From Tritrichomonas musculus (taxonomy: Eukaryota; Parabasalia; Tritrichomonadida; Tritrichomonadidae), in contig JAPFFF010000057.1 of NCBI GenBank assembly GCA_039105265.1, forward strand, positions 248,001-312,000: a stretch of 64,000 nt of DNA, given 5' to 3'. Position numbers and translations under genes: made by a program. Below, piece after piece: positions 49,436 to 59,379 of the stretch. Numbering within the stretch: the first letter of the stretch is position 1; each line of letters opens with the position of its first letter. Below the pieces are notes generated by a model. The model had not been told where the DNA came from. It did no database searches and worked only from the letters and a program-made list of their open reading frames with translations.

Positions 49436-50742
49436 TTATACCTTGAAAATGAAAATTAATGAGTCAAAATCACAGCTTTGTCTTCCATCAAAGAATCCTG
49501 CAGAACTGTCAGTTACGCTGAATCCATCATTCATTAATTCACTTCCGTAGTATTGTTTATCGTTACACTTGTAAACTTTTTCTGGGTCGAGACCTTGCAA
49601 GTAAACTCTACAATATGGAGCGTTAACTTCATTGAGAACCTTGTACCAACCAAGAATAGCTGTCTTCTTATCCTTTGATACAACCATCCAAGAAAGGAAG
49701 TTTGATTCGAATTGAATAACTTCACGATATTCTTTCATGAACTTGATTTCTTCACGAACCATTTGACGTTCTTCTTGGGTAAGTTTGTTCAAATCGAGTT
49801 CGTATCCGAAAGTTCCAAAGTAAGCGACATTAACACGTTTTGAGAATGGCGTTGTTCTATGAAGTTGGTGGTTTGGACATGCTGAAACGTGGGATCCCAA
49901 AAAATATTGAATCTTCATACGACAATATCGGTGTTATCTGAGCACCAGCATTGTGGTGCATAGTAGAGAAGGCCAGCATCGAAACGGCTGCCTCCTGATG
50001 AGCAAGATTCGAAGATGACGTGTGGGAATTTGGAAGTTAAACGTTCGAAGCAGACATATACATTAAGGATGTATCTGTGGAATAATTCACCTTGTTTGTC
50101 AGCTGGAAGTGCCTTTGAGAAAGGTTCTGCCATTGAACGGTTCATATCCCATTTGATGTATGATATCTTTGATCCAGCTAAAAGTTTCTCCATTTGTCCA
50201 ATGATGTTGTCAACGACTTATTTCCTGCTGAAGTCAAGAATGTATTGATGTCTGCCTTGTGATGGACGACGATCTGATCCAATCTGGATGTGCACGATAG
50301 AGATCAGAATCCATGTTAAATTTCTGGTTCGAACCAAAGTCCGAATTCCATTCCGAGGCCTTCAATTCTTTCTGAAAGTCCTTCAATTCCACGTGGAAGA
50401 CGTTTTGTGTTTGCTTTCCAGTCTCCAAGGCCTTCTCTGTCATTCGAACGTGCACCGAACCAACCATCATCGAGAACGAACATTTCGACGCCATCATTTT
50501 TAGCTGTTTCAGCAATTTTAACAAGTATGTCTTCGTCGAAGTAAGTTGCTTCCCAGTTGTTGATGAGGATTGAACGTGGCTTATCACGCCATTCTCCGCG
50601 AGCGAGTCTTGATTGGAAGAGATGATGGAATGTATGTGTCATGCAACCCATACCATGGCTTGGATATGCAATGACTGCCTCTGGTGTTTGGAATGATTCC
50701 TTTGGTGCGAGTTTCCAATCAAAGCAGAATGAATTGATACCT
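49436..50742 (-). pseudogene. GH36 alpha-galactosidase pseudogene, 5'-truncated
   Basis: Minus-strand pieces align in order with the catalytic and C-terminal parts of glycoside hydrolase family 36. They read FCFDWKLAPKESFQTPEAV (start, about 50742), RSILINNWEATYFDE and MFVLDDGWFGAR, then DLYRAHPDW, YIKWDMNRSMAEPF with the nucleophile Asp, ESCSSGGSRFDAGLL and CSDNTD with the acid/base Asp, and a C-terminal domain beginning MKIQYFLGSHVSACPNHQLH. The normal N-terminal beta-sandwich (over 300 residues) is absent and the 5' edge meets AT-rich spacer abruptly. Frames change near 50320, near 50270 and near 49918, and a TAA sits at about 50218-50220 after HQYILDFSRK. So there are at least three frameshifts and one nonsense change. 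Base composition is visibly richer in G and C than its surroundings. GH36 is mainly bacterial and fungal, so past lateral acquisition is possible. Confidence 0.9.
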
Positions 50743-52062
50743 AATGTAACACATAAATTGATATTTTTAAATGTTTATTGAAATAAAATGGAAAATCAGA
50801 ATTAAAAATATTGATAGTTTGATAATATTACAAATTCAAACAATTGTTTTTTATAATTTAGCTGAGCAATTTACCACTTTAAATCTTTATCTAAATAAAC
50901 TCTATGCAAAAATAGAGTTTTTTTTCTGAGAAAATTTAAATGATTTTTTTTAAAAAAATTCATAGTTCTCAAAATTTCTGAATATAAAACAAATATTATT
51001 ATGAAAAAGTTGGAGTTTATTGATGAATATTTCTTTCCTTATCTATTATCCTATGAATCATTTAAATTTTTATTTTGTATTTTAATGTTCTCCAACATAA
51101 TTAATGTTTATAATTGGATCAGTGTAATAATTGTGATCGATATGCATCATGCACATGATGAACATCGGGCCAATGGCCATTGAAACTTTCATTGTGTGCC
51201 ATATCTCTCAACTAGAAAGAGAATTTTCGCTTTGTCGTTTTCTGAAAGAGAAGAGCTAGGAGCCATTTTGACAAAAGATCAACATTTAACTCAATTTAAA
51301 TTTTAAATTTTTTGAAAAAAAAAAAAATATTGAAAAAAATTGTGAAAATTTATTCAATTTATAGTTTATTTTTTCTATAAATTTGAGAGAACGGTGAAGA
51401 TTTTTGCAACAAGTTTAGTAATGATATGAAAATATGTTTTTATTAAATAGAAAAACATTGATGTCAACATTAAACAATGATTAAACTTAAGAACATTTAT
51501 TAATATTAATGGGTATGTTTAATTCAAATCTTTATTGAATTTCATTTGATATAGAATGTGGCAGTATTGATATTATTTTCTTGAAAAATGATGAAGAGAT
51601 GATTTGTTAATCCTTAAAGCTAGAAATTAAATTTGCCAATGTATTTAATATTATCATTCAAAATTTCCTATTTTCATAATCATTAGCACATTTATAAATT
51701 CCCCTTACCATTATAGGATGCTATAACATTTCTTTTTATCTAGAGTCTTTTAAAGAATATTTTTTAATGGATTTTCAAAAATAATCAAAATTCTCATGAT
51801 TGATTAAATATCAGTAAATATTGAACAATGATGATTGCTCTTTAGTTCAAGCACGTTATTTAAGGTGATTCTTAATCAAATTTTTCTATTGCTTTGGGAA
51901 AAGCACCATTTTCTAATATTGATAATAATTATAAAAGCTGATAATAAACTGTTGTATAGATCTGCTAAAAGTTCAAAGTTTTCAGGAATATTTTTTTTAA
52001 AAAAAAAATTTTATTTTCACTTTTTAACTACTTTATTTTTATCAATTATAGCTATTTTTTTT
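50743..52062. other. Intergenic with a small coding fossil
   Basis: AT-rich spacer between the alpha-galactosidase relic and the kinase gene. A patch at about 51130-51270 is richer in G and C. Read on the minus strand it gives MAPSSSLSENDKAKILFLVE before stops, probably a decayed gene start of unknown identity. Non-ATG extension of the kinase frame upstream to 51835 was not accepted. Confidence 0.5.
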
Positions 52063-55000
52063 ATGTCTGAAAATCGCCCAAATATTCAAAAATCAGATAT
52101 GAATAATTCAAAATACTTTTTTGATAATCTCCCAGATATATATAGCTCATCCAAAGACGAAATACCAAATGCTGATCTTAAAAAGATTTATTCAAATATC
52201 ACATTTCATTGGTTTCAACCGAAAAATAAAGATTACGAAATAAAAACATTTTTAAATGACTTTTTTAAAGACTTTAATTTCATTACATACGAAATCATAC
52301 CAATTCAAAGCGACTCAGAAAATGAAGAAAATGTAAATGCGATTTTTTGCGTTGAAAAACAATGTGTAATTATCAATTCAATAAATAAACCATTGATTCT
52401 TGAAGTAATTGATGAAATTCAATCACCAAAAATCGATTGTAGCTACAATTACGAATTTTACGCAATCGACCATTTAGATGAAGAAATAACGAACTTTAGC
52501 GACCATTTTATTCCGAAAAGTCAGTATTCTGACTTCATTAGATTAACGATTCGCTCAATTTCTGCTTTTATTATTCGAAGACATTTTTATCCATCATATT
52601 TATTTAAAGATAAATCATTCTTTTCTTTTCAGCATTTTTTAAAAAATGAAAAAATAAGCGAACAAATTACATTTAACGAAAAAGATTTCATTTTTTTAAG
52701 AACAATTTATTGTAAAGACAACAAAACCATTTTTTTAGTAATTCATATCGATAGTTTATGCATTTTTGCATTAAAAAAAGTTACCGGGCAAAGAGAAAAA
52801 TTGGAACGTGAAGCTGAATTTTATAAAAGCTATTATCATCGATGCTTTGTTCCTTTTTATGGATTCATTTCAAATGAAAAGTATTTTGGTTTTGTTTATG
52901 AATTTATGTGCAATGGAAATTTACATAACATCATTTTAAATTCAAACAAATTCAGCTTTTTTTACTTGTTTATGTCAATGATTAGAATTTTCCAAGCAAT
53001 TAACTATCTTCATTCAAATAATTATATTCATCGTGATATAAAACCTTTCAATATTTTGATTGATCATGACTATATTCCTTATGTTTCTGATTTTGAACAC
53101 ACTCGTTTAATCAATGAGGATAATTCAATAGAATTAACCTCTGATATTGGATCTGTTCCATACCAATCTCCAGAGCAGTATCATACAAAAACTTATTCAT
53201 TTTCCACTGACATTTATTCTTTTGGAGTAACAGCTTATTTTATTTTTGAAAGAAAAAATATGTTTATAAATCAAAGTCCAGATAAAATTAATAAATTACT
53301 GATTAATAATTTTACTCCTGATTTTATTAATACTCCAGAACAAATCAGAGAAATTATTGTGCAATGCGTTAAATACATACCAGATGATCGAATTTCAAAC
53401 CAAAAAATCATAGAAAATATAATCAATCAAATCAAATCTTTCTATTTTTTTGAAAAATCTTTCATAAAAAATCAATTAGAAAATATTAAGCATTGGGAAA
53501 TAGTTCTTTTTGCAAGCGAAAATAAAAATTTTTTGCTTTTTGATAAAAGAGATGACAATTTGATCAATGATGAAGTCTATTTTTATGACATTATTTTACA
53601 TCAAGACAAAATTTATGATTTTTATGATTCGGTTGGTCAATATTATGTCGATCATCAAAAATATGATAATGCAAAATATTTTTTTGAACTAGCAATTGAA
53701 AATAACTCACATTCATTATATAGATTAGGAAGACTTTATTATTTTGGATATGGTGTCAATAAAAATCTTAATACAGCAAAAGAATATTATGAAAAATCAG
53801 TTGAAAAAAATAATCCCGTTGGAATGGTTATTTTAGGCAATCTTTATAAATTTGGAGAAGGCGTTGATAGAAATATTGAAAAAGCAATAGAATTATATAA
53901 AAAAGGAGCCGATCTCAACGAACCTATTGCATTCAATTCCTTGGGAATATTATATAATCGTGGAATTGGAGTAGATCAAGATACAGAAAAATCATTGGAA
54001 TATTTTAAACAGTCTGCAGATCTTAACAATGCGTATGGCATGATATATATGGCGAACATTAGTTATACCAAAAAAAAATTTGCTGAAGCCAAAAAATATT
54101 ACGAATTAGCAGTTCAACAGCATGAACCAGAAGCTTTAATTGGATTAGGAGCTATATATTTATTTGGCAGTGATGTTGAACAAGATACACAAATGGCAAT
54201 TCAATATTTTGAAAAAGCTGCCAAAGAAAATAATTCAAATGGATACATGCGCCTCGCTGATATGTATTATAATGGAAAATATGTTGAAGCTAATTATCAA
54301 AAAGCAAAAGAGTACTTTGAAAAAGCAGCTGAATTAAAAAATTCAGATGCACTCATTGGTTTAGGCATGCTTTATTCACATGGTTTTGGTGTGAAGAGAG
54401 ATTATAAAAAAGCAATGGAATATTTTGAACGGTCATCTAACTTAAATAATTCAAGCTCTTTCATGTACAGGGGAAATTTGTATCTCCATGGACAAGGAGT
54501 TAAACGCAATTATAAAATGGCAAAAGAATTATTTGAAATATCTGCTCAAAAAGGCAATTATAATGCTCTTATTGCATTGGGGATTCTTTACTTAAGAGGT
54601 TATGGAGTTGAAAAAGACATTAAAAAGGCCATACAATATTTTCAAGAATCTGCATCAAAAGGATCATCTGGAGCAAAGATTTTTCTAGGAGATCTTCATT
54701 TAAGAGGTTTAGGTAATTATATAGACCGAAATTATAAAAAAGCATTAGAATATTATAGTTCAGTCGAAAGGAACCAAAAAACAGTTTTATATAAAATAGG
54801 TGATTTTTATGAAAATGGATTTGATGAACCACATGATTATACAATAGCTCGAGAACACTATAATTTATCAGCGAAACTAGGAAGTTCTTATGCTTTAATA
54901 TGCTTAGGAAACTTCAATTGGAAAGGTCTTGGCAATGAAGAAAACAAAGAATTAATTGCCATTGATTATTACCAAAAAGCAGCACAAAAAGACAATACAG

Positions 55001-56526
55001 ATGCATGCATTATATTAGGGAATATTTATATGAAATGTACATATATTGAAAAAACAAAAAGAGATAATTATGAAAAAGCATCATATTATTTTGGAAAAGT
55101 GGCTGAAAAAAATAATCCAGAAGGATTTTACTATATAGGAAAAATGTTTTTTAAAGGTTATGGTTTCAAACAAAATTACGAAGAATCAAGAAAATATTTT
55201 GAAAAAGCTGCTCAAGTTGATTATTCAAAAGCACTTTTTGTATTAGGTTTAATATATGAAAATGGACTTGGAATAGAACCAGATGTTAAAAAAGCAATAG
55301 AATGCTATTCAAAATGTGGAAGTATCGATGAAGATGTATGCATTTCATATGATGAATATTATTGGCATGTAAAAATATCAAAGAATAATCATTTCTATAG
55401 CGCTAACAATAATCTTGGCTTGATATATCTCATTATTAAAAGAAATATTGTATTTGCTGAATATTATTTAAAAATTCCAGCATATAGTGATTTTACATTT
55501 GGCCAAAACAATTTTGGATTAATTCGTGAGCTTTTCTTTGATGATAAAAAGAAAGCAGAATTAATGTATGAAAATGCATCAAAAAATCAATTCGCATTAG
55601 CAGAATTCAATTTAGCTCGTATAAAAGAAAAAAATGGAAGTGATGAAGAAGAAATCAATAAACATTATATTAATGCTTCTTCATACGAAAACATAAAATT
55701 AAAATTTCAAAATCATTTTTTGCATGATGAAAATCTCGAAATTTCAAAAATATTTATTATATTTTTAACAAATATCAAACTTGTTAGTTATTATTTAAGC
55801 AAAAACGAAAACAAAAAGGCAATCAAATATTTGTTACAAGCAATATTTCGACCTTTATTTAAATTAATTTTATCCACAGATAATCTTTCACATTCATTTA
55901 CTTTAACAGAAAAAATTGACAAAGAAAATCTTATAGATTTTATTTTACATTTCCCATTTTTTGATTTGTCAGATGAAATAGAAGCAAAAGAGAAAAATAT
56001 TGTTGCAAATAATAATTGGAAAACAATTGAAGTAAAATATAATAAAGTAAAAAAAGTTACTTTATATAGCAAATCAAGTGAACCTCATAATAATGTAAAC
56101 GAAAATTTAAATAGCCAAAAAGAATTCTTAAAACATAAAGGTTTCATGTTAAATGACAATGAAACAGAAGATTTGGATTATGACTTTTCACAAGAGATTA
56201 AAAGTATATTTGAATATTACAATGTAGATAAGCATTTTGAAATGGAAATGCAAACGGATCTATTAAAGAATTTGGAAATTATTCAGATCAAATCTGATAA
56301 TGATGACATCATTCGATATTTTGAATATCCAAATGTTTTATTTACATCATTCTTTAATAATATTGACAAGAAAATGAATGAAATTGATGAAATTATAAGA
56401 GAATTAAATTCATTATTATATAATAAGCATAAACCAATTTTATTTGGCAGAATCAAAATTAAAAAAAATAAATCAATCCCCAATAATGATAGATTGTTTA
56501 AAGAAGGATTTTCAGAAGGATTATAG
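52063..56526 (+). CDS. Protein kinase fused to Sel1 repeats
   Basis: 1,487 residues from the first ATG of the frame at 52063 (MSENRPNIQKSDMNNSKYFF). Residues up to about 210 form an unrecognised N-terminal domain. The kinase domain follows: Lys in FALKKV (K238), HRDIKPFNIL with catalytic D325, and VSDFEHTRL, where the metal-binding motif is DFE rather than DFG (D343). Then come SVPYQSPEQY and STDIYSFGVTAYF. Key residues are present, so activity is plausible. From about residue 540 to 1210 some 18-20 Sel1-like repeats follow (for example KEYYEKSVEKNNPVGMVILG and NLYKFGEGV), a solenoid that binds protein partners. A C-terminal helical region of about 280 residues ends in FSEGL. Kinase-Sel1 fusions are a characteristic expanded family in trichomonads. 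Probably a cytoplasmic signalling scaffold. Confidence 0.92.
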   Translation: MSENRPNIQKSDMNNSKYFFDNLPDIYSSSKDEIPNADLKKIYSNITFHWFQPKNKDYEIKTFLNDFFKDFNFITYEIIPIQSDSENEENVNAIFCVEKQCVIINSINKPLILEVIDEIQSPKIDCSYNYEFYAIDHLDEEITNFSDHFIPKSQYSDFIRLTIRSISAFIIRRHFYPSYLFKDKSFFSFQHFLKNEKISEQITFNEKDFIFLRTIYCKDNKTIFLVIHIDSLCIFALKKVTGQREKLEREAEFYKSYYHRCFVPFYGFISNEKYFGFVYEFMCNGNLHNIILNSNKFSFFYLFMSMIRIFQAINYLHSNNYIHRDIKPFNILIDHDYIPYVSDFEHTRLINEDNSIELTSDIGSVPYQSPEQYHTKTYSFSTDIYSFGVTAYFIFERKNMFINQSPDKINKLLINNFTPDFINTPEQIREIIVQCVKYIPDDRISNQKIIENIINQIKSFYFFEKSFIKNQLENIKHWEIVLFASENKNFLLFDKRDDNLINDEVYFYDIILHQDKIYDFYDSVGQYYVDHQKYDNAKYFFELAIENNSHSLYRLGRLYYFGYGVNKNLNTAKEYYEKSVEKNNPVGMVILGNLYKFGEGVDRNIEKAIELYKKGADLNEPIAFNSLGILYNRGIGVDQDTEKSLEYFKQSADLNNAYGMIYMANISYTKKKFAEAKKYYELAVQQHEPEALIGLGAIYLFGSDVEQDTQMAIQYFEKAAKENNSNGYMRLADMYYNGKYVEANYQKAKEYFEKAAELKNSDALIGLGMLYSHGFGVKRDYKKAMEYFERSSNLNNSSSFMYRGNLYLHGQGVKRNYKMAKELFEISAQKGNYNALIALGILYLRGYGVEKDIKKAIQYFQESASKGSSGAKIFLGDLHLRGLGNYIDRNYKKALEYYSSVERNQKTVLYKIGDFYENGFDEPHDYTIAREHYNLSAKLGSSYALICLGNFNWKGLGNEENKELIAIDYYQKAAQKDNTDACIILGNIYMKCTYIEKTKRDNYEKASYYFGKVAEKNNPEGFYYIGKMFFKGYGFKQNYEESRKYFEKAAQVDYSKALFVLGLIYENGLGIEPDVKKAIECYSKCGSIDEDVCISYDEYYWHVKISKNNHFYSANNNLGLIYLIIKRNIVFAEYYLKIPAYSDFTFGQNNFGLIRELFFDDKKKAELMYENASKNQFALAEFNLARIKEKNGSDEEEINKHYINASSYENIKLKFQNHFLHDENLEISKIFIIFLTNIKLVSYYLSKNENKKAIKYLLQAIFRPLFKLILSTDNLSHSFTLTEKIDKENLIDFILHFPFFDLSDEIEAKEKNIVANNNWKTIEVKYNKVKKVTLYSKSSEPHNNVNENLNSQKEFLKHKGFMLNDNETEDLDYDFSQEIKSIFEYYNVDKHFEMEMQTDLLKNLEIIQIKSDNDDIIRYFEYPNVLFTSFFNNIDKKMNEIDEIIRELNSLLYNKHKPILFGRIKIKKNKSIPNNDRLFKEGFSEGL

Positions 56527-56570
56527 TTCATAAAAATCAAAAAATATTTTTTTTTTTTTTTTTTTTAATA

Positions 56571-56745
56571 GGGGTTTTTCGAAAAAAAATACAATTTTTC
56601 AGAAAAAAGTTGATTTTTCGGAAACATTTTTGTGAATTTATTTGGCTGGACGATCAAAAATCATTCAAAACGTTTTCCGAAAAAAGTAGTTTTTTTGGAA
56701 AAACTTTATCTTTTTAGCAAAAAGTATTTTTTTCGAAACCCCCCC
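56571..56745. mobile_element. 175-bp TA-flanked MITE just after the kinase gene
   Basis: Ends GGGGTTTTTCGAAAAAAAAT (left) and the complement GGGGG-TTTCGAAAAAAATAC (right) are inverted, each bordered by TA (56569-56570, 56746-56747). The interior carries further TTTTTCGGAAA-type blocks in inverted order, so the whole can fold into one long hairpin. It lies 44 bp after the kinase stop codon and could affect its 3' end. Confidence 0.7.
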
Positions 56746-56747
56746 TA

Positions 56748-57300
56748 ATATTTTAAATAAAGAAGAGATGAAAATTAAGATAACCTCCTTACACTTTCTT
56801 TATAAAAAGTTCTTTTTTATTATTAAATTTAAGCGTTTTTAACTTTTTAAAAGGAAAATGATGACTTCTTTTTCACTAAACTATACAAAATTTCTAAATA
56901 AAAATCTATAATATGATTTTTGATTAACTGAAGGCATTGCATCTGAAATTCACAAAAGACGACTTAAATGGACCGTGAATACTTTTGTACAATTGATAAA
57001 AAAAATTCAGATTCTATGCCTTCATTTTCACTTTCTTTTTAACTTGACATTTGAAGATACAATAAAATTGAAAATTGGTTATATTAAAAATATAAATTTT
57101 TGCACTTCCAGTAAGTTAAAAAAATGAAAAAGTTAAAATTTTGGCCATATAGCTTTGTTAGCCGCATCCTACGGTTAAGGTCAATATTGACCTAGAATCG
57201 TCGCTCAGAAAAAATCGGTGAGAACTTTTTTTGCAATTTTGTAAAAAATACCATGAGTAGCTACTTTAACAATTAGGAGCAAAAAATATCTCTCCCCCCA

Positions 57301-57338
<38 letters not shown>

Positions 57339-58085
57339 GGATAAAACTTTGGACAAAAATTTTAACTTTTTTAAGCAGATGTTTACATAAAATAATGTAT
57401 GTTAATGTAAAATCAACTTCTTTAGATATATCCAGTATTGCTAAGCTATTTTTCAAAGATTGGATCTCACAATTTTGTGAGCAAATTGAATTTTCTATAT
57501 AAATGAGAATTGAATCGAATTGAAAAAATTAAAAAGAAAACTTAAAAGCCAATTAAAAATTAACATTTACTAATTACAAGCATAAAAATTTTCATATTGA
57601 TGGAACAATTTCACAAGACAGCAAAAATGTAACTATTTCTTCGAATAACAATCAAATTGGTGATTAAAATTGTTGCTTGATTAGAGCCAAGATTTTTTCT
57701 TTAAAAAAATGTTCAGAAAAAAAAGCGTCGCTCTTATTGGAAGGAAAAAAAGATTTCAAAATGTTTGTGATTTTAATAATAAATCGAAATTTTCTAAATA
57801 TTCGCTTGTTGAAATTAATGTTCTGTAATTATTTATGAATAGAAAGTGAATTCATTCATATGAACATATTAGAAAATAACGATTGAAAAATAAGTGGGAA
57901 AATGCTCCACATGGATCACTTCTTATGTTTGTTGCCTGGTATGATCAAATAGATAATATATAATAATCTAAATAATCTTTTATATTCTTAAAAAAAAAAA
58001 CAGAGGGTTTTATTTTTTTAAATTCTTTTAAAAATGCTTTGAGTTATTATGAAAAAAAAAAAAAAAAAAAAGATTATCATTTATC
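56748..58085. other. Intergenic, no gene seen
   Basis: AT-rich. Holds a 32-base A run (57302-57333) after a C7 run, and a 14-bp palindrome GGTCAATATTGACC at about 57179-57192 in a slightly GC-richer patch. Minus-strand open stretch 57205-57456 is driven by the homopolymer and was rejected. Confidence 0.6.
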
Positions 58086-58319
58086 TTAAAATCCACCTTT
58101 AATATGAAGAATTAAGTCAAGTACAGAATTTTCTGCAAGTTTGTATTCTTTTAATTTGTGACCATTTTCAAGTTGCTTACCATGAATAATCAACCGTTGA
58201 GACTCAACTGGGATCTGCTGCTTTTGAAAAACTTTCGTCTTAAGAGATTCAACTGTTTCATCTGGATCAGCTTCGATTACTGTTGTCGTTCCGGTGGTAG
58301 TTTTAACAAGCAACCTCAT
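58086..58319 (-). CDS. Single ubiquitin-like modifier with processable GGF end
   Basis: 77 residues from ATG 58319, aligning with ubiquitin from residue 1 to 76 with no gaps, plus one extra C-terminal Phe. The end reads LHIKGGF, so removal of Phe by a hydrolase would expose the Gly-Gly needed for conjugation. Conserved: the I44-type patch (RLIIHGKQLENG, with I44 and K48), K27, K29, K33 and I70 in place of V70. Changed: K11 to Thr, K63 to Glu, L8 to Thr, and residue 72 is His. Residue 72 is the E1-selectivity position (Arg in ubiquitin, Ala in NEDD8). It is therefore neither plain ubiquitin nor NEDD8, but a divergent modifier that could still be charged. A TCATT initiator match is about 14-18 nt upstream. 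Confidence 0.9.
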   Translation of the reverse strand: MRLLVKTTTGTTTVIEADPDETVESLKTKVFQKQQIPVESQRLIIHGKQLENGHKLKEYKLAENSVLDLILHIKGGF

Positions 58320-58330
58320 TACTTTTTAGA

Positions 58331-58335
58331 AATGA
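58331..58335 (-). promoter_or_regulatory. Candidate initiator (TCATT) of the 77-residue UBL gene
   Basis: TCATT on the minus strand within 20 nt of the ATG at 58319. Confidence 0.45.
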
Positions 58336-59379
58336 ATCGTCAAAATTTATTTTTGGATGGACAAACATTTTTTCTCTCAATTTACTTTGCAAAATTTATT
58401 TATTTCAATTTTTCAAAATTTTTGTATTTCTTTTCAATTTAGATTATAAAATTTTTTTTTATTTTTTCATTGAATGATTAAAGATCAATTTAGTTTGTAA
58501 ACATTCTTATGAGATTTCACTGACAGCCCAATTTGACTGTGCCTTTTATTGTTCTTGGTGCCAAATAAAAGATTCCAAAGTTTTTATTATTACCAAACAA
58601 TCTTCGAAATAGAAGAAATGCTTGCAATTTTGCCCATACAACATTATGCTTCTTTGATTTTTATGATTTTTGCTTAACATTTCCAATATTCATCATTGTA
58701 TTTTCCTGTATCATATCAATAAAAAAATTCTTCGCTATACAACCCCCCGATATATTGAAAAATTACAATTTACAAATAACATCAAATTTTAAAGGAAGTT
58801 TAATTCGATTTATTATTAACTCAATGGCTAAGATATCGCATTTAAATATCTCTTCAAAAAGTATATCCGATACAAATTTTCCACTTTTTTATCGACACTT
58901 TTCAATACTATTCAGAAAAAGTGAGTTGTATGCAAAAATGGCTCGAAGTTTATATTAAGAAAAATCAAAACTGTTTTCCGTCTCTTTCAAAGATGAAATT
59001 ATAAATATAGATGGAAATAACAATTTTCTGTCCCAAGAAAGTGACAAAAATTACGTCTTTTTTAGAAAAAGTGAAACTTATGACAGTCATTTCACTGGAC
59101 AGTCAAACCTAGCTTTATATAAGTTTTCTTAAAAATTTAGGGAAAATTGTAACAACATAATATTTAGAGATAATTAAATGTCATATTACAAATTATTTTT
59201 ATTGATAGCATATTATATTTGATGGAAATTGATTTCAATTTAATTCATTTTGCTTGTACCAAATTCGTTATATCGAAAAACCATTTTCACGATAAAATAA
59301 TACAATAAAAAAGTTCACAAAATTGAAAGGTCTTACAACTTAAAAGCTTCTGTATTCAAGTTTTTTTTTTTTTTTGTGA
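58336..59379. other. Intergenic, no gene seen
   Basis: AT-rich spacer between the UBL gene and the glycosyltransferase 3' end. Several GAAAAAGTGA-type motifs occur (58910-59090). The 67-codon plus frame at 58755-58958 has no recognisable features and is unsupported. Confidence 0.55.

Noticed and set aside
51835-52062. Extension of the Sel1 kinase to a TTG at 51835
   Set aside because: The extension is AT-rich, hydrophobic and lacks an ATG; the first ATG is at 52063.
57205-57456. 83-codon minus-strand frame
   Set aside because: Centre is a run of Phe from the A tract; no other coding features.
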